Positions 42,516 through 52,004 of a stretch of 64,000 bases of DNA are shown here, piece by piece. The notes below the pieces were generated by a model. The model had not been told where the DNA came from, did no database searches, and worked only from the letters and a program-made list of their open reading frames with translations. The stretch is from Oscillospiraceae bacterium (GTDB lineage: Bacteria > Bacillota > Clostridia > Oscillospirales > Oscillospiraceae). The stretch spans positions 186,001-250,000 of the forward strand of contig SVKO01000004.1 of NCBI GenBank assembly GCA_015068455.1. The letters are read 5' to 3'. Positions within the stretch are counted from its first letter, which is position 1. Each line of letters opens with the position of its first letter. The position numbers and the translations under genes were made by a program.

Positions 42516-44765
42516 TCATCCCCTCCTTACCGTAATATTGCCGCACTCGTCCGTGCGGAGGATCTGCGCGCCGGAATCTTCGATGCGCGCGATGGTCTCT
42601 TCGGCCGGGTGGCCGTAGGAATTGTTTTTGCCCACGCTGATGAGCACGGTCTCCGGCGTCGTTTGCGCCAGGAGCGTGTCGCAGGTGGAGCTCTTTGCCC
42701 CGTGGTGGCCCGCCACCAAAACTTCAATGTCGGGCAGACGCCGCCGGCTCAGAAGCAGCCGCTCGGCGCCGGCCGGCATGTCGCCGGTGGCCAGGATATC
42801 GAATTCGCCCTGGCTCAGCAGCATTGCCACGGAAGCCTCGTTGTCCGAACCGTCGGTCACCGGGGCAAACAGCCGGGCTGTGCCGCCCTGGAAGGACAGC
42901 TTCACGTCTTGGTTTACATAACTTGTGGCGATCCCATGATCTGCCGCGCACTTTTCAATGTCGGCGCGGGTCCCGGAATCGTCCGGAATGTCCGGAAGAT
43001 ACAGGAAATCGACGTCGATCCGCTCCAGAAGCTGGCAGACGCCGCCGGCGTGGTCGCGGTCGTAGTGGCTGAGCACCAGTACGTCCAGCCGGGATGCGCC
43101 CCGGGAGAGCAGATAGCGGGCGGCGGTTTCGCCGGCTTTTTCATCCCCGGCGCCGCCGCAGTCGTACATGAGGGCCGCGCCGCCGTTGGTGAAGACCAGA
43201 CATTGGCCCTGGCCCACGTCCAGCATGGTCATCTGCAGGTCCCGCGATCCGCCGTCGAGCCAGCCCAGCCAAAGGCTCAGGCACAGGCCCAGGGCGCAGG
43301 CGCAGGCTGCGGGCAGGACCGCTTTCCTGCCGCCGGGCAGAAAGCAGCAGGCGAAAACCAGGTAAGAGAAGATCAGCCAGGGGAGAATGAAGGCGTTCTG
43401 GGTATAGACCGCCGTGAAGGGAAGACCCGCCATGAGGCCGGCGACGCCCAGGATATGGCGCACCAGCAGGGTACACGCGAGCCCGACCAGCTTTGCCGGG
43501 GCCAGCCAAACCGCACCCAGCAGACACGCGAGCAGCGAAAGCTCAAACAGGAGCGACACAGCCCACAGCGCAAGCAGGTTTGCACCCAGAGCCGCCAGAC
43601 TGACCACGCCGAGGCGGGCCGCCGTCAGCGGCAGGGTGAAAATGAGGGCGCCGCAGGTGGCGGCCACGGTGGCGGCGGTGTATTTCGTGATCGGCCGGGC
43701 AAAGCGCCGGCGCAGGGCGCGGTGGACGGGCGGCCAATCGGTGATTTTGCGGTAGACGGCGCCGGACAGCAGCTGTAAGCCTGCCATGGCGCCGAAGGAG
43801 AGCTGGAAGCTCAGGTTTGCCACTGCCCAGGGATTCGGGATCAGAACGCACAGGGCGGCAAGCCCGAGGCTGGTGGGCGGATCGTTCTCCCGCCGCAGGA
43901 GCGGCGCCATCAGCCAGACGATCTGCATGACGCAGGCGCGCACCACGGAGGGCACCGCGCCGGTCATCAGGGTAAAAAGAACGACGGTGGGGATGCCGAG
44001 CAGGGCGGTGAGCCTGCGCCGGTTGCCCAGCAGCAGGGAGATGAGACCCAGCAGGATGGAAACGTGCATGCCGGAAATCGCCACGATGTGGGAAATGCCG
44101 GACACGGAGAGATCGTTTTTCTCGGCATAGGAAAGACCGCTGCGGTCGCCGGTCAGCAGAGCTGTGATAAACGGCGCGGCGTCCTCGGGAAAGACCGCCC
44201 GGATCTGATCCTTGAGGAGCCTCCGCAGCCGCAGGGGAAGCGTGCGCAGGGTCTGCCTGCCCTCCTGCACGCACAGCGTGCCGCGGCGGACGCTGCCCAC
44301 AAGGCTCACGCCGATGGAGCGGTAATAGAGATCGTCGTCTTCCGGAGCGCGGAGTTTGGCGGTAAAGGTCACTCTGTCCCCCGGGCGGACGGCGGCTTCG
44401 TCGGAAAAGTACAAAAGCACCCGCGCCCGGCGGCCTTCGATCACGGCGTCGGCATAGACGCTCTGACCGTAGTTCGAGGGCTGGGCGTCGTCCCGGGCGA
44501 CGGCCTCGGCGGAGATTGTCCGGCCGGAGAAGTCACGGACCGGCGCGGCGAAGAGCAGATCATAGGCCGAGAACCAGCAAAAGCCCGCAGCCAGGCCCAG
44601 CGCCGCCAGGGCGGCGACCGACCAGCCGCGTTTCGCAAGCAGGAGGATGCCGAACGCCAGCACGCATACGGCTCCCGGGACAAAGCCCCAGGGCGCTTTT
44701 ATCAGCCAGGCGCAGATCGCCAGCGCGGCGAAGAATCCCAGCGAGAACCAGCCGAGCTTTCGCAT
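42516..44765 (-). CDS. comEC: ComEC/Rec2 DNA-uptake channel protein
   Basis: The protein has 749 residues. N-terminal hydrophobic segments and a small soluble domain (DUF4131) are followed by the competence domain (ISGMHVSILLGLISLLLG) with many helices. The C-terminal metallo-beta-lactamase-like part has LSHYDRDHAGG and GHHGAKSS as metal ligands. In competent bacteria it passes single-stranded DNA across the membrane, with the lactamase domain probably degrading the other strand. No other competence genes lie in this window, so it may be conserved without a working uptake machine. Confidence 0.93.
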   Translation of the reverse strand: MRKLGWFSLGFFAALAICAWLIKAPWGFVPGAVCVLAFGILLLAKRGWSVAALAALGLAAGFCWFSAYDLLFAAPVRDFSGRTISAEAVARDDAQPSNYGQSVYADAVIEGRRARVLLYFSDEAAVRPGDRVTFTAKLRAPEDDDLYYRSIGVSLVGSVRRGTLCVQEGRQTLRTLPLRLRRLLKDQIRAVFPEDAAPFITALLTGDRSGLSYAEKNDLSVSGISHIVAISGMHVSILLGLISLLLGNRRRLTALLGIPTVVLFTLMTGAVPSVVRACVMQIVWLMAPLLRRENDPPTSLGLAALCVLIPNPWAVANLSFQLSFGAMAGLQLLSGAVYRKITDWPPVHRALRRRFARPITKYTAATVAATCGALIFTLPLTAARLGVVSLAALGANLLALWAVSLLFELSLLACLLGAVWLAPAKLVGLACTLLVRHILGVAGLMAGLPFTAVYTQNAFILPWLIFSYLVFACCFLPGGRKAVLPAACACALGLCLSLWLGWLDGGSRDLQMTMLDVGQGQCLVFTNGGAALMYDCGGAGDEKAGETAARYLLSRGASRLDVLVLSHYDRDHAGGVCQLLERIDVDFLYLPDIPDDSGTRADIEKCAADHGIATSYVNQDVKLSFQGGTARLFAPVTDGSDNEASVAMLLSQGEFDILATGDMPAGAERLLLSRRRLPDIEVLVAGHHGAKSSTCDTLLAQTTPETVLISVGKNNSYGHPAEETIARIEDSGAQILRTDECGNITVRRG

Positions 44766-44766
44766 T

Positions 44767-47136
44767 TTATTTCAAAGTGGCGATGGTCACGCCGTCCTCG
44801 CCCTCGCCGAACACGCCCAGGCGGAATTCCTTGACGTGCTTGTTACGGCGCAGCTCCTCCTGCACGGCGCGGCGCAGAACGCCCGTGCCCTTGCCGTGGA
44901 TGATGCGCACGGAGGTGAGGTTGGCCAGCATGGCGTGATCCAGGAAGCTCTGCAGGGTGCCCACGGCCTCCTGGGCGTCCATGCCCCGCAGATCCACCTC
45001 GGGATTGGCGGCCTGATTGCGGAATTCCCGCACGACCTTCTGGATGTACTGCTGGGCGGCGGGAGCCTGCTCCAGCAGGTAGACCTCCTCGGGCTTGGCA
45101 TTCACCTTCATGATGCCGGCCTGGAGGGAATAGCTGCCGTCCTTGTTGATTTCCAGCACCGTGGCCCGGGTGCCCAGACGGATGAGCTCCACGGTATCGC
45201 CCACGCGCACGGCCCTCGTGGGCTTGGGACGCTCCACCTGGGGCTTGTGCTCTGACAGGGCGTCCTGTGCCTCGTTGAGCTTGCGTCGCAGCTCGCTCTG
45301 GCGGACGTTCATGTCGTCCGCGGCGCCCATCTCGCGCATCTGCTTGCGAAGTTGCCTGAGCTCCTGCTGCACCTCGTCGGCGGCGCGGCGGGCGTCGTCG
45401 ATGATGTACTGCGCCTCCGCCCGGGCCTTCTGGGCGGCTTTTTCTTTTTCAAGGCGGATCTGGGTATAGTATTCGTCTGATTTGCGCTTCTGCTGCTCAG
45501 TCTCCAGCCGCAGGCGCTCGGCTTCGATGCGGGCGGACTCCATCTGCTGGCGCTGCTGCTCCAGAGCATTGAGCACGTCCTCGAAGTTCTGGTCGTTCTC
45601 CGAGACCATGTCCTGGGCCTTCTTGATGATGTCCTCGCTGAGGCCCAGGCGGCGGGAGATGGCGAAGGCGTTGGATTTTCCCGGTACGCCGATGAGCAGA
45701 CGATAGGTGGGCATGAGGGATTCCACGTCGAATTCGCAGGAGGCGTTCACCACGCCCGGCGTGCGCATGGCGAAGATCTTGAGTTCGGCATAGTGGGTGG
45801 TGGCCGCCACGCGGGCGCCCATGGTGCGGCAGAATTCGATCAGCGCCACCGCCAGGGCGGCGCCCTCGGCGGGGTCGGTGCCCGCGCCCAGCTCGTCGAA
45901 GAGGATCAGGCTTTCGCTGTCGCACTGATCCACGATCTGCACGATGTTTTTCATGTGGGCAGAGAAGGTGGACAGGGACTGGGCGATGGACTGCTCGTCG
46001 CCGATGTCCGCCAGCACGCGTCGGAAAATGTTGACGCGGCTGCCGTGGTCGGCGGGGATATGCAGGCCGCACTCGGCCATGAGGGTCAGAAGCCCCAGGG
46101 TTTTCAGAGTGACGGTCTTGCCGCCGGTGTTGGGGCCGGTGATGACCAGCGTGTCGAAGTCGCTGCCGAGCCGCACGGTGATGGGCACCACGACCTGGGG
46201 ATCGATCAGCGGATGGCGGGCCCGGATGAACTCCAGGGCGCCGTCCGCGGCGATCTCCGGCTCGATGGCCTTCTGGGCATAGCTGAGCTGAGCCTTGGCG
46301 AAGATGACGTCCAGCTCCACAAGGATCTTATAGTCGTCTTCGATGCGGTCCCGGTGGGCGCTGACGTCGGCGGAGAGCTCTCCCAGGATGCGCTCGATCT
46401 CGGCCTGCTCGGCCAGAGCCAGCTCCCGCAGGGCATTGTTGGCGTTGACGGCGCTCATGGGCTCAATGAAGAAGGTACCTCCGCTGGAGGACACGTCGTG
46501 CACCAGGCCGGGCACGGCGGACTTGCTCTCTGCCTTGACGGGCACCACATAGCGGTCGCCCCGCATGGTGATGATGGGCTCGCGCAGGGCCTTGGCGTAG
46601 GCGGGGGAGGAGATGATCTTCTGCAGGGATTCCTTGATTTTCGCGCCCTGCGCCCGCATTTTGCGCCGGATGGAGGCCAGCTCCGAGCTGGCTGCGTCGG
46701 CGATCTCGTCTTCGGAGATGATGGCGGCGGTGATCTTTTCCTCTAAAAAGCGGTTGGGAATGAGCTGGTTGAACAGGGGATCGAGGACGCAGTCGACATG
46801 ATCCGTGTCCCCGTAGGATTTCACGGTTCTGGCGCAGCGCAGCAGCCCCGCCACCCGCAGCAGCTCCGCGGGGGACAGGCTGCCGCCCCGCTCGGCGCGC
46901 ATAAGCGCATCGGACACGTCCACGGCGCCCCGGAAGCCGGGCACGCCCTTGGTCTGCATCAGGCGGCAGGCCGCGGAGGTCTCGGCCAGGGCGCGGCGCA
47001 CGTCGTCGGCCTCCGTCATGGGCCGCAGGGCGCGGCAGCGCTCCGCCGCGGCGGGGCAGCCGGCTTTGTCCGCCAGCAGCGCCAGCACCCGGTCCAGCTC
47101 CAGCTTGATCAATGATTGTTCGTATAATTCAGACAT
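44767..47136 (-). CDS. mutS2: Endonuclease/ribosome-rescue protein MutS2
   Basis: The protein has 789 residues. MutS core and lever regions occupy the N-terminal half; Walker A is GPNTGGKTVTLKTLGL, and DELGAGTDPAEGAALA the Walker B and signature. A long coiled coil (about 520-620) follows, then a KOW-like segment and a C-terminal Smr domain with VDLRGMDAQEAV and the catalytic IHGKGTGVL. It lacks the mismatch-recognition domain of MutS1. B. subtilis MutS2 has been reported to act on collided ribosomes, in addition to older links with recombination. It starts 2 bp after recO. Confidence 0.96.
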   Translation of the reverse strand: MSELYEQSLIKLELDRVLALLADKAGCPAAAERCRALRPMTEADDVRRALAETSAACRLMQTKGVPGFRGAVDVSDALMRAERGGSLSPAELLRVAGLLRCARTVKSYGDTDHVDCVLDPLFNQLIPNRFLEEKITAAIISEDEIADAASSELASIRRKMRAQGAKIKESLQKIISSPAYAKALREPIITMRGDRYVVPVKAESKSAVPGLVHDVSSSGGTFFIEPMSAVNANNALRELALAEQAEIERILGELSADVSAHRDRIEDDYKILVELDVIFAKAQLSYAQKAIEPEIAADGALEFIRARHPLIDPQVVVPITVRLGSDFDTLVITGPNTGGKTVTLKTLGLLTLMAECGLHIPADHGSRVNIFRRVLADIGDEQSIAQSLSTFSAHMKNIVQIVDQCDSESLILFDELGAGTDPAEGAALAVALIEFCRTMGARVAATTHYAELKIFAMRTPGVVNASCEFDVESLMPTYRLLIGVPGKSNAFAISRRLGLSEDIIKKAQDMVSENDQNFEDVLNALEQQRQQMESARIEAERLRLETEQQKRKSDEYYTQIRLEKEKAAQKARAEAQYIIDDARRAADEVQQELRQLRKQMREMGAADDMNVRQSELRRKLNEAQDALSEHKPQVERPKPTRAVRVGDTVELIRLGTRATVLEINKDGSYSLQAGIMKVNAKPEEVYLLEQAPAAQQYIQKVVREFRNQAANPEVDLRGMDAQEAVGTLQSFLDHAMLANLTSVRIIHGKGTGVLRRAVQEELRRNKHVKEFRLGVFGEGEDGVTIATLK

Positions 47137-47138
47137 AG

Positions 47139-47891
47139 TTACTCCGTTTTGATCTGTAAGGATTTATAAAAATCGAGGGCGGAGAAGCTCCGCTCGAACT
47201 GGGTCATGAGATAGCTCTCCGTGAGGGCGCTGAGTTTTGCCAGATTTTCCTCGCCCAGCCGGAAGGAGAACAGCCGGTTTGCCGGGCATTCCACGATGTA
47301 GCGCATGGCGCTGCGCATCCCGGGTTCCAGAGGCAGGCGCAGCCCGTCAGGCAGAGTCTGCTGACATCCGGCGCATACGCAGCAGCCCTCAGCCAGGTGG
47401 AACCGGTCCGGCTCCTCCGCGCCGCACACGCCGCAGCGATCCACCATGGGCGTATAGCCCGCCAGGCAGGCCAGACGCAATTCAAAGGCGGCCTTCACCA
47501 GGGCCTGGGGTTTTTGCAGCTTGCCCAGGGCATACATGGCGTTGAGACACAGGGACAGAAGCTCCGGATTGGGGTCGTCCTCCTGGGCTACCACCTCCGC
47601 CGCCTGGGCAAAATAGGCGGCCAGGGATACGAGCTCCACATCCCGGCGCAGCTCGGTGAACATTTCGATGGGCACGGCCTCATCGACGGTATAGACGCCG
47701 CGATTTTCGAACACGGTAAATTCACTGTAGCACAAAAGCTGGCAGCTCCCGGCAAGACGGCTGCGGCGGCTGCGCACGCCCCGGGCGCGGAAGGTCATCT
47801 TGCCATGCTCCCGGGTGAGGACGTTCAGGATCCGGTCGGTTTCCTTCCAGTCCGTCTGCCGCAGGATCAGGCCCTCGGTTTTCAGATACAT
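47139..47891 (-). CDS. recO: DNA repair protein RecO
   Basis: The protein has 250 residues. The N-terminal OB fold begins MYLKTEGLILRQTDWKETDRI; a zinc site is formed by CGVCG and CVCAGC about 20 residues apart. RecO loads RecA with RecR on SSB-coated DNA. The start at 47891 follows GGAG; the open frame upstream overlaps yqzL and is not used. Confidence 0.94.
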   Translation of the reverse strand: MYLKTEGLILRQTDWKETDRILNVLTREHGKMTFRARGVRSRRSRLAGSCQLLCYSEFTVFENRGVYTVDEAVPIEMFTELRRDVELVSLAAYFAQAAEVVAQEDDPNPELLSLCLNAMYALGKLQKPQALVKAAFELRLACLAGYTPMVDRCGVCGAEEPDRFHLAEGCCVCAGCQQTLPDGLRLPLEPGMRSAMRYIVECPANRLFSFRLGEENLAKLSALTESYLMTQFERSFSALDFYKSLQIKTE

Positions 47892-47922
47892 AGGTTCTCC
47901 GGTTGATATGATATGTAGCGGC

Positions 47923-48024
47923 TCAGTGAACTGAGCCGCCATGTTTCTGCGCGCTGCGGTACATGAGATAGGCCTCCGGCGCGCCGGTTTCCAAAAACAG
48001 TGACCAGTAAAGCTTTTCGTCCAT
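47923..48024 (-). CDS. yqzL: YqzL-like microprotein
   Basis: A 33-residue frame starts MDEKLYWSLFLETGAPEAYL and ends just before recO. GCGGGAGG lies 6 nt ahead of its ATG. Bacillus and many clostridia keep a tiny gene, yqzL, in exactly this place between era and recO, with the same pattern of an aromatic W and F followed by a T-G and a Y-L pair. No function is known. The last codons lie in a hairpin (GCGGCTCAGTGAACTGAGCCGC, 47919-47940, forming around 4 unpaired bases). Confidence 0.75.
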   Translation of the reverse strand: MDEKLYWSLFLETGAPEAYLMYRSAQKHGGSVH

Positions 48025-48075
48025 GGCAGCCTCCCGCAGATAGGTTTCCCGAACGGACGGGGGCCATGCTGAGAA

Positions 48076-48963
48076 TTATTGGTCGTAGCCGAAATTGCGG
48101 ATCATGCGGGCGTTGTCCCGCCAGTTTTCGCGCACCTTCACCCATGTCTGCAAAAACACCTTCGAGCCGAAGAAGCGCTCGCAGTCCACCCGGGCCATGG
48201 TGCTGATTTTTTTGAGCATCTCGCCGTGCTTGCCGATGATGATGCCCTTGTGGCTGGCCTTCTCGCAATAGATGGTGGCATCCACCTCGAGGACGCCGTC
48301 CTCGCGCTCGGAAAACCGTTCGATCTCCACGGCGGTGCCGTGGGGCACCTCGCGCTCCAGGCACCACAGGAGCTTTTCCCGCAGGATCTCCGCGGCGATC
48401 TGGCGCTCGGGCTGGTCAGTGATCATGTCGTCGGGGAAGAGGTGGGGCCCATCCACGGCGAACTCGGCGCACTCGTCGAGCAGCACGTCCAGTCCTTCGC
48501 GGTTTTTTGCGCTGATGGGCACGATGGCGCTGAAATCATACAGGGCGCTGTAGACGGCAATGACCTCCAGAAGGGCTTCCTTCTCCACCGTGTCGATTTT
48601 GTTGATGACCAGGATGGCGGGGATATCCGCCGCCTTGAGCTGCTCGATCAGACCCAGCTCCTGGGGGCCGGGGTTGGCGATGGGCTCCACCAGCAACATG
48701 ACCGCGTCCACATCCGCAACGCTCTCTTTGACCACGTCCACCATGTAGCTGCCCAGGCGGGTGCGGGGCTTGTGGAAGCCGGGGGTGTCGAGAAATACGA
48801 ACTGCGTTTCGTCGCGGTTCACGATGCCGTAGATGCGGCTGCGGGTGGTCTGGGGCTTGTGGGATACGATGGCGATCTTCTCGCCGACCAGGGCGTTGAT
48901 GAGGGTGGATTTGCCCACGTTGGGCCGGCCGGCAATGGTGATCATGGCGGTTTTTTCGTTCAT
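48076..48963 (-). CDS. era: GTPase Era
   Basis: The protein has 295 residues. GRPNVGKST (G1), DTPGFHKP (G3) and NKID (G4) are intact; the C-terminal KH domain has IIIGKHGEMLKKI, the 16S-binding loop. Era matures the 3' end region of 16S rRNA in the 30S subunit. It follows ybeY by 12 bp; both act on 16S maturation. Confidence 0.97.
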   Translation of the reverse strand: MNEKTAMITIAGRPNVGKSTLINALVGEKIAIVSHKPQTTRSRIYGIVNRDETQFVFLDTPGFHKPRTRLGSYMVDVVKESVADVDAVMLLVEPIANPGPQELGLIEQLKAADIPAILVINKIDTVEKEALLEVIAVYSALYDFSAIVPISAKNREGLDVLLDECAEFAVDGPHLFPDDMITDQPERQIAAEILREKLLWCLEREVPHGTAVEIERFSEREDGVLEVDATIYCEKASHKGIIIGKHGEMLKKISTMARVDCERFFGSKVFLQTWVKVRENWRDNARMIRNFGYDQ

Positions 48964-48975
48964 TTTTTATCCTCT

Positions 48976-49470
48976 TTATCTTGAAAGGTCGATTTTTTGC
49001 AGTATTTCCTCTTCCCGCTGGCGCATCTGGGCCTTCATGGGGCCTTCGTCGAGATGGTCATAGCCCAGCAGGTGCAGCACGGAGTGGACGGTGAGGTAGC
49101 CGATCTCCCGCTTGAGGCCGTGGCCGTATTCCCTGGCCTGGGCTTTCGCGTGCTCCAGGGAGATGGCCATGTCGCCCAGGGGCAGCAGGCCCGTCTGGGG
49201 ATCGAGATAGCCGCTCAGATCCGCCGGCAGCCGGCCGGGGGTGAAGTCGAACATGGGGAACGACAGCACGTCCGTGGCGGCGTCGATCCCGCGGGCGGCC
49301 AGATTGATGGCCCGGATGCCCTTGTCGTCGGTGACGAGCACGTTGATCTCGCAGTCTGCCGGAACGCCCTGGGCCTCCAGGGCGGCGCGGATGCACTTGC
49401 GCAGATGCAGATTCAGCCCGACGGAGTTCAGCCGCCGCTGATCAAAGGAGACGACGATATGATGATTCAT
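48976..49470 (-). CDS. ybeY: Endoribonuclease YbeY
   Basis: The protein has 164 residues. The zinc motif reads HSVLHLLGYDH (H-x3-H-x5-H), and VLSFPMFDF is the upstream conserved block. It processes the 3' end of 16S rRNA and takes part in ribosome quality control. It overlaps phoH by 4 bp. Confidence 0.96.
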   Translation of the reverse strand: MNHHIVVSFDQRRLNSVGLNLHLRKCIRAALEAQGVPADCEINVLVTDDKGIRAINLAARGIDAATDVLSFPMFDFTPGRLPADLSGYLDPQTGLLPLGDMAISLEHAKAQAREYGHGLKREIGYLTVHSVLHLLGYDHLDEGPMKAQMRQREEEILQKIDLSR

Positions 49471-50465
49471 GGCTTCGTCCTCCGGAAGGTCTTACCCGGG
49501 GCCTTCGGGCCCTCGTGGCGTTTTTCATAGCTGTCGTAGGCGGCCACGATCCGCTGCACCAGGGCGTGACGCACCACGTCCGCGGCGCTCAGCCGGCAGA
49601 TGGCGATGTCCTCCACGTTTTCCAGCACCCGGATGGCGTCCTTGAGGCCGGAGGTCTTGTCGGCGGGCAGATCGATCTGGGTGATGTCGCCGGTGATGAC
49701 GATCTTCGAGCCGAAGCCCAGACGGGTGAGGAACATCTTCATCTGCTCCCGGGTGGTGTTCTGCGCTTCGTCGAGGATGATGAAGCTGCTGTCCAGGGTC
49801 CGGCCGCGCATGTAGGCCAGAGGCGCGACCTCGATGGAGCCCCGTTCGAGGTATTTCTGATAGGTTTCGGCGCCCAGCATGTCGAACAGGGCGTCGTACA
49901 GCGGCCGAAGATAGGGATCGACCTTGTCCTGCAGGTCGCCGGGCAGGAAGCCCAGGCGCTCGCCGGCCTCCACCGCGGGACGGGTGAGGATGATGCGGTC
50001 CACCTCCCGGCTGCGGAAGGCGGCCACCGCCGCCGCCACGGCCAGGTAGGTCTTGCCGGTGCCGGCGGGGCCCACGCCGATGGTGACGGTGTTTTTCAAA
50101 ATGGCCTTCATGTATTTCTGCTGGCCGACGGTCTTGGCCTTGATGGGCTTGCCCTTGGCGGTGATGCACACCACGTCCCGGGACATCTCCTGCACCTGGT
50201 CGTCGTTGCCTTCGCTGACCAGGGTGATGAGATAGCGCACCTTCTGCTCGTCAATGGTCTCGCCCTTGGCGGCCAGCTGCATCAGCGCCTGGACGGTGCG
50301 GGCGGCCTTGTCGGTGCTTTCTTCATCGCCGGAGATCTTCAGCTCCACACCGCGATTGGCGATATGTACGCCGAAGGCCTGCTCGATGCGCAGAATGTTT
50401 TCGTCGAACGAACCGAACACGTCAATGAGCTGTTCTATCCGTTCCGCGTTGATCAGTCTGTCCAT
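49467..50465 (-). CDS. phoH: PhoH-like ATPase
   Basis: The protein has 332 residues. An N-terminal KH-like domain (about 1-95) is followed by the helicase-like core: GPAGTGKTYLA (Walker A), ILTRPAVEAGERLGFLPGDL, FIILDEAQNTTREQMKMFL (Walker B) and VITGDITQIDLP. It is probably an RNA-linked ATPase; its partner YbeY is encoded next to it in most bacteria. The ATG at 50465 lies 44 bp inside the end of yqfD. Confidence 0.95.
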   Translation of the reverse strand: MDRLINAERIEQLIDVFGSFDENILRIEQAFGVHIANRGVELKISGDEESTDKAARTVQALMQLAAKGETIDEQKVRYLITLVSEGNDDQVQEMSRDVVCITAKGKPIKAKTVGQQKYMKAILKNTVTIGVGPAGTGKTYLAVAAAVAAFRSREVDRIILTRPAVEAGERLGFLPGDLQDKVDPYLRPLYDALFDMLGAETYQKYLERGSIEVAPLAYMRGRTLDSSFIILDEAQNTTREQMKMFLTRLGFGSKIVITGDITQIDLPADKTSGLKDAIRVLENVEDIAICRLSAADVVRHALVQRIVAAYDSYEKRHEGPKAPGKTFRRTKP

Positions 50466-51648
50466 ATTGTTCCAGCTCCAGTATGGGTATTTCGGCACTG
50501 CGGGCGATCATCTCGCGGCAGTGCGCGGTTTTTGTGAGGCAGTAAGCGCCGGCCTCGGTGACCAGGGCGGTTTCCGCCGAGGTGACGCTTCCGGCCACCG
50601 ACGCATCGTCCAGCAGGCGGTCGGCGCATTTTTCCAGCATGGCCGCCGCTTCGCCATCGGAGAGCGGGACGGGGTGGACGGAAGCATGGCGAAAGGTTTC
50701 GATACACACACCCAGGGGGATCTCTATATCCCCGGGCAGACGCATAGTTCCTCTGTTTATCATTTTAACACAACCGTCCATCATAATTCCACTGTTTCCG
50801 AAGATTTTTATTCTTTTTCTTCCGACACGCAGCCAAAGGCAGAAGCCCGCCCGTTCCTCCGGCGTGTATGCCAGTCGGGCGTCGGGGGTTTTGATGCGGA
50901 TTTCCCGCCGGGTGTCGGCATAGACCTCGCCCAGAGCGCGGGTGGTGACGCGCAGCCGCTCCAGATCCACAACGCCGGAGATCAGCACCTGACCCTTCCG
51001 GACGGCGTCGCCGGGAGCGCAGACGGCCTGGCCGTTCAGCGCCTCCACTTTCGTGACCACGCCGTCGGTACAGGCAACCATATGGGCGGCGCCGGTGCGC
51101 TCCAGGGGCGGCTCAGCCCGGTCCCGTTCCGCCACCTGGACCGCGGCGCGCATTCCCGACCAGTTGACGCCCACCCAGCGCAGCTCGGGGATCAGATGCA
51201 GCATGCCGTTGCGGAGCTCTTCAGAACGGAGCGACGGGCCCCAGGCGCCGAAGCGTACCCCCAGGTTGTCCAAAGCCCGGCGCACGCGGACTTCGCTGAC
51301 GGTCTCGCAGCCTCGGATCGTCACCTGTGCGATCATATTCGACAATAAAATGCTCAGGATCAGCGCGGCGGGCAGGCCGATCATCAGGGCCCAGCGCTTT
51401 TTGAGCCGGGACAGATCCTGACGGAGGCTGCGAAGGGCGGTCATTTCCGGTTCGCACTGGCAGCGCCGGATGACGTCGCCGGCGAAGTCCGCGTCCGACC
51501 GGCGGAGCCGCAGCAGAAGGGTGAACTCGTCCGGCCTGCGCACGGACCAGAAGGGGATCTTTGCCGCCAGCAGCGCGTCCAGGCAGCGCTCGGGCTCGCA
51601 GCCCCGCAACCGCATCCGGCAAACATTCCGGAAGTAATCGCGCATCAT
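50422..51648 (-). CDS. yqfD: Sporulation protein YqfD
   Basis: The protein has 408 residues with one membrane segment (RWALMIGLPAALILSILLSN, about 86-105). The N-terminal cytoplasmic domain and the long outer domain (IRGCETVSEVRVRRALDNLG, GVVTKVEALNGQAVCAPGDAV) match YqfD, needed for sporulation in B. subtilis under sigma-E. It overlaps yqfC by 4 bp and phoH by 44 bp. Two adjacent ATGs (51648 and 51645) are equally possible starts. Confidence 0.9.
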   Translation of the reverse strand: MMRDYFRNVCRMRLRGCEPERCLDALLAAKIPFWSVRRPDEFTLLLRLRRSDADFAGDVIRRCQCEPEMTALRSLRQDLSRLKKRWALMIGLPAALILSILLSNMIAQVTIRGCETVSEVRVRRALDNLGVRFGAWGPSLRSEELRNGMLHLIPELRWVGVNWSGMRAAVQVAERDRAEPPLERTGAAHMVACTDGVVTKVEALNGQAVCAPGDAVRKGQVLISGVVDLERLRVTTRALGEVYADTRREIRIKTPDARLAYTPEERAGFCLWLRVGRKRIKIFGNSGIMMDGCVKMINRGTMRLPGDIEIPLGVCIETFRHASVHPVPLSDGEAAAMLEKCADRLLDDASVAGSVTSAETALVTEAGAYCLTKTAHCREMIARSAEIPILELEQYGQTDQRGTDRTAH

Positions 51649-51926
51649 TCCAAGGCCTCCAGCGTCACGCCCCGGAGTTTGCCGCGGATGACCATGCAGC
51701 CCGCATTCAGCATGGCGATCCGCAGGCCCTGCCCGTCCACACAGACGCAGGCGCGGGCCGTGCGCACCTCGATGCGCTCTGGCTCGCAGCGCCGGATGCC
51801 GCGATGGCCCTCCACGGTGAGCTGGCGGTCGCCGCTGAGCAGCACCTGGGGCTCGCGAACCACGGCCTGGCCCGGCAGTTCCAGCCGCTCGGAGAGCCGG
51901 GAGAGCAGTTTTTCTGGTTTGAACAT
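51645..51926 (-). CDS. yqfC: Sporulation protein YqfC
   Basis: The protein has 93 residues. LSRLSERLELPGQAVVREPQ and the later ARACVCVDGQGLRI and VIRGKLRGVTLE match YqfC (DUF1429-type), which precedes yqfD in spore formers. CGGAGGTGG stands before the ATG at 51926. The frame is open far upstream but that part is antisense to the divergent ylbJ-like gene. Confidence 0.88.
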   Translation of the reverse strand: MFKPEKLLSRLSERLELPGQAVVREPQVLLSGDRQLTVEGHRGIRRCEPERIEVRTARACVCVDGQGLRIAMLNAGCMVIRGKLRGVTLEALE

Positions 51927-52004
51927 GTTGCCACCTCCGGTGAATCCTATGCGCCGGGGCATGATTTTTGCATCAAAGCATACCATGGCAGGGGAGGTGA
52001 AGGG

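Noticed and set aside
51959..51986. Sigma-E-like promoter (GCATGATT ... CATACCAT) ahead of the ylbJ-like gene
   Set aside because: The spacer of 12 bp is short and the -35 match is weak; sporulation control is expected from the genes but this site is not convincing.
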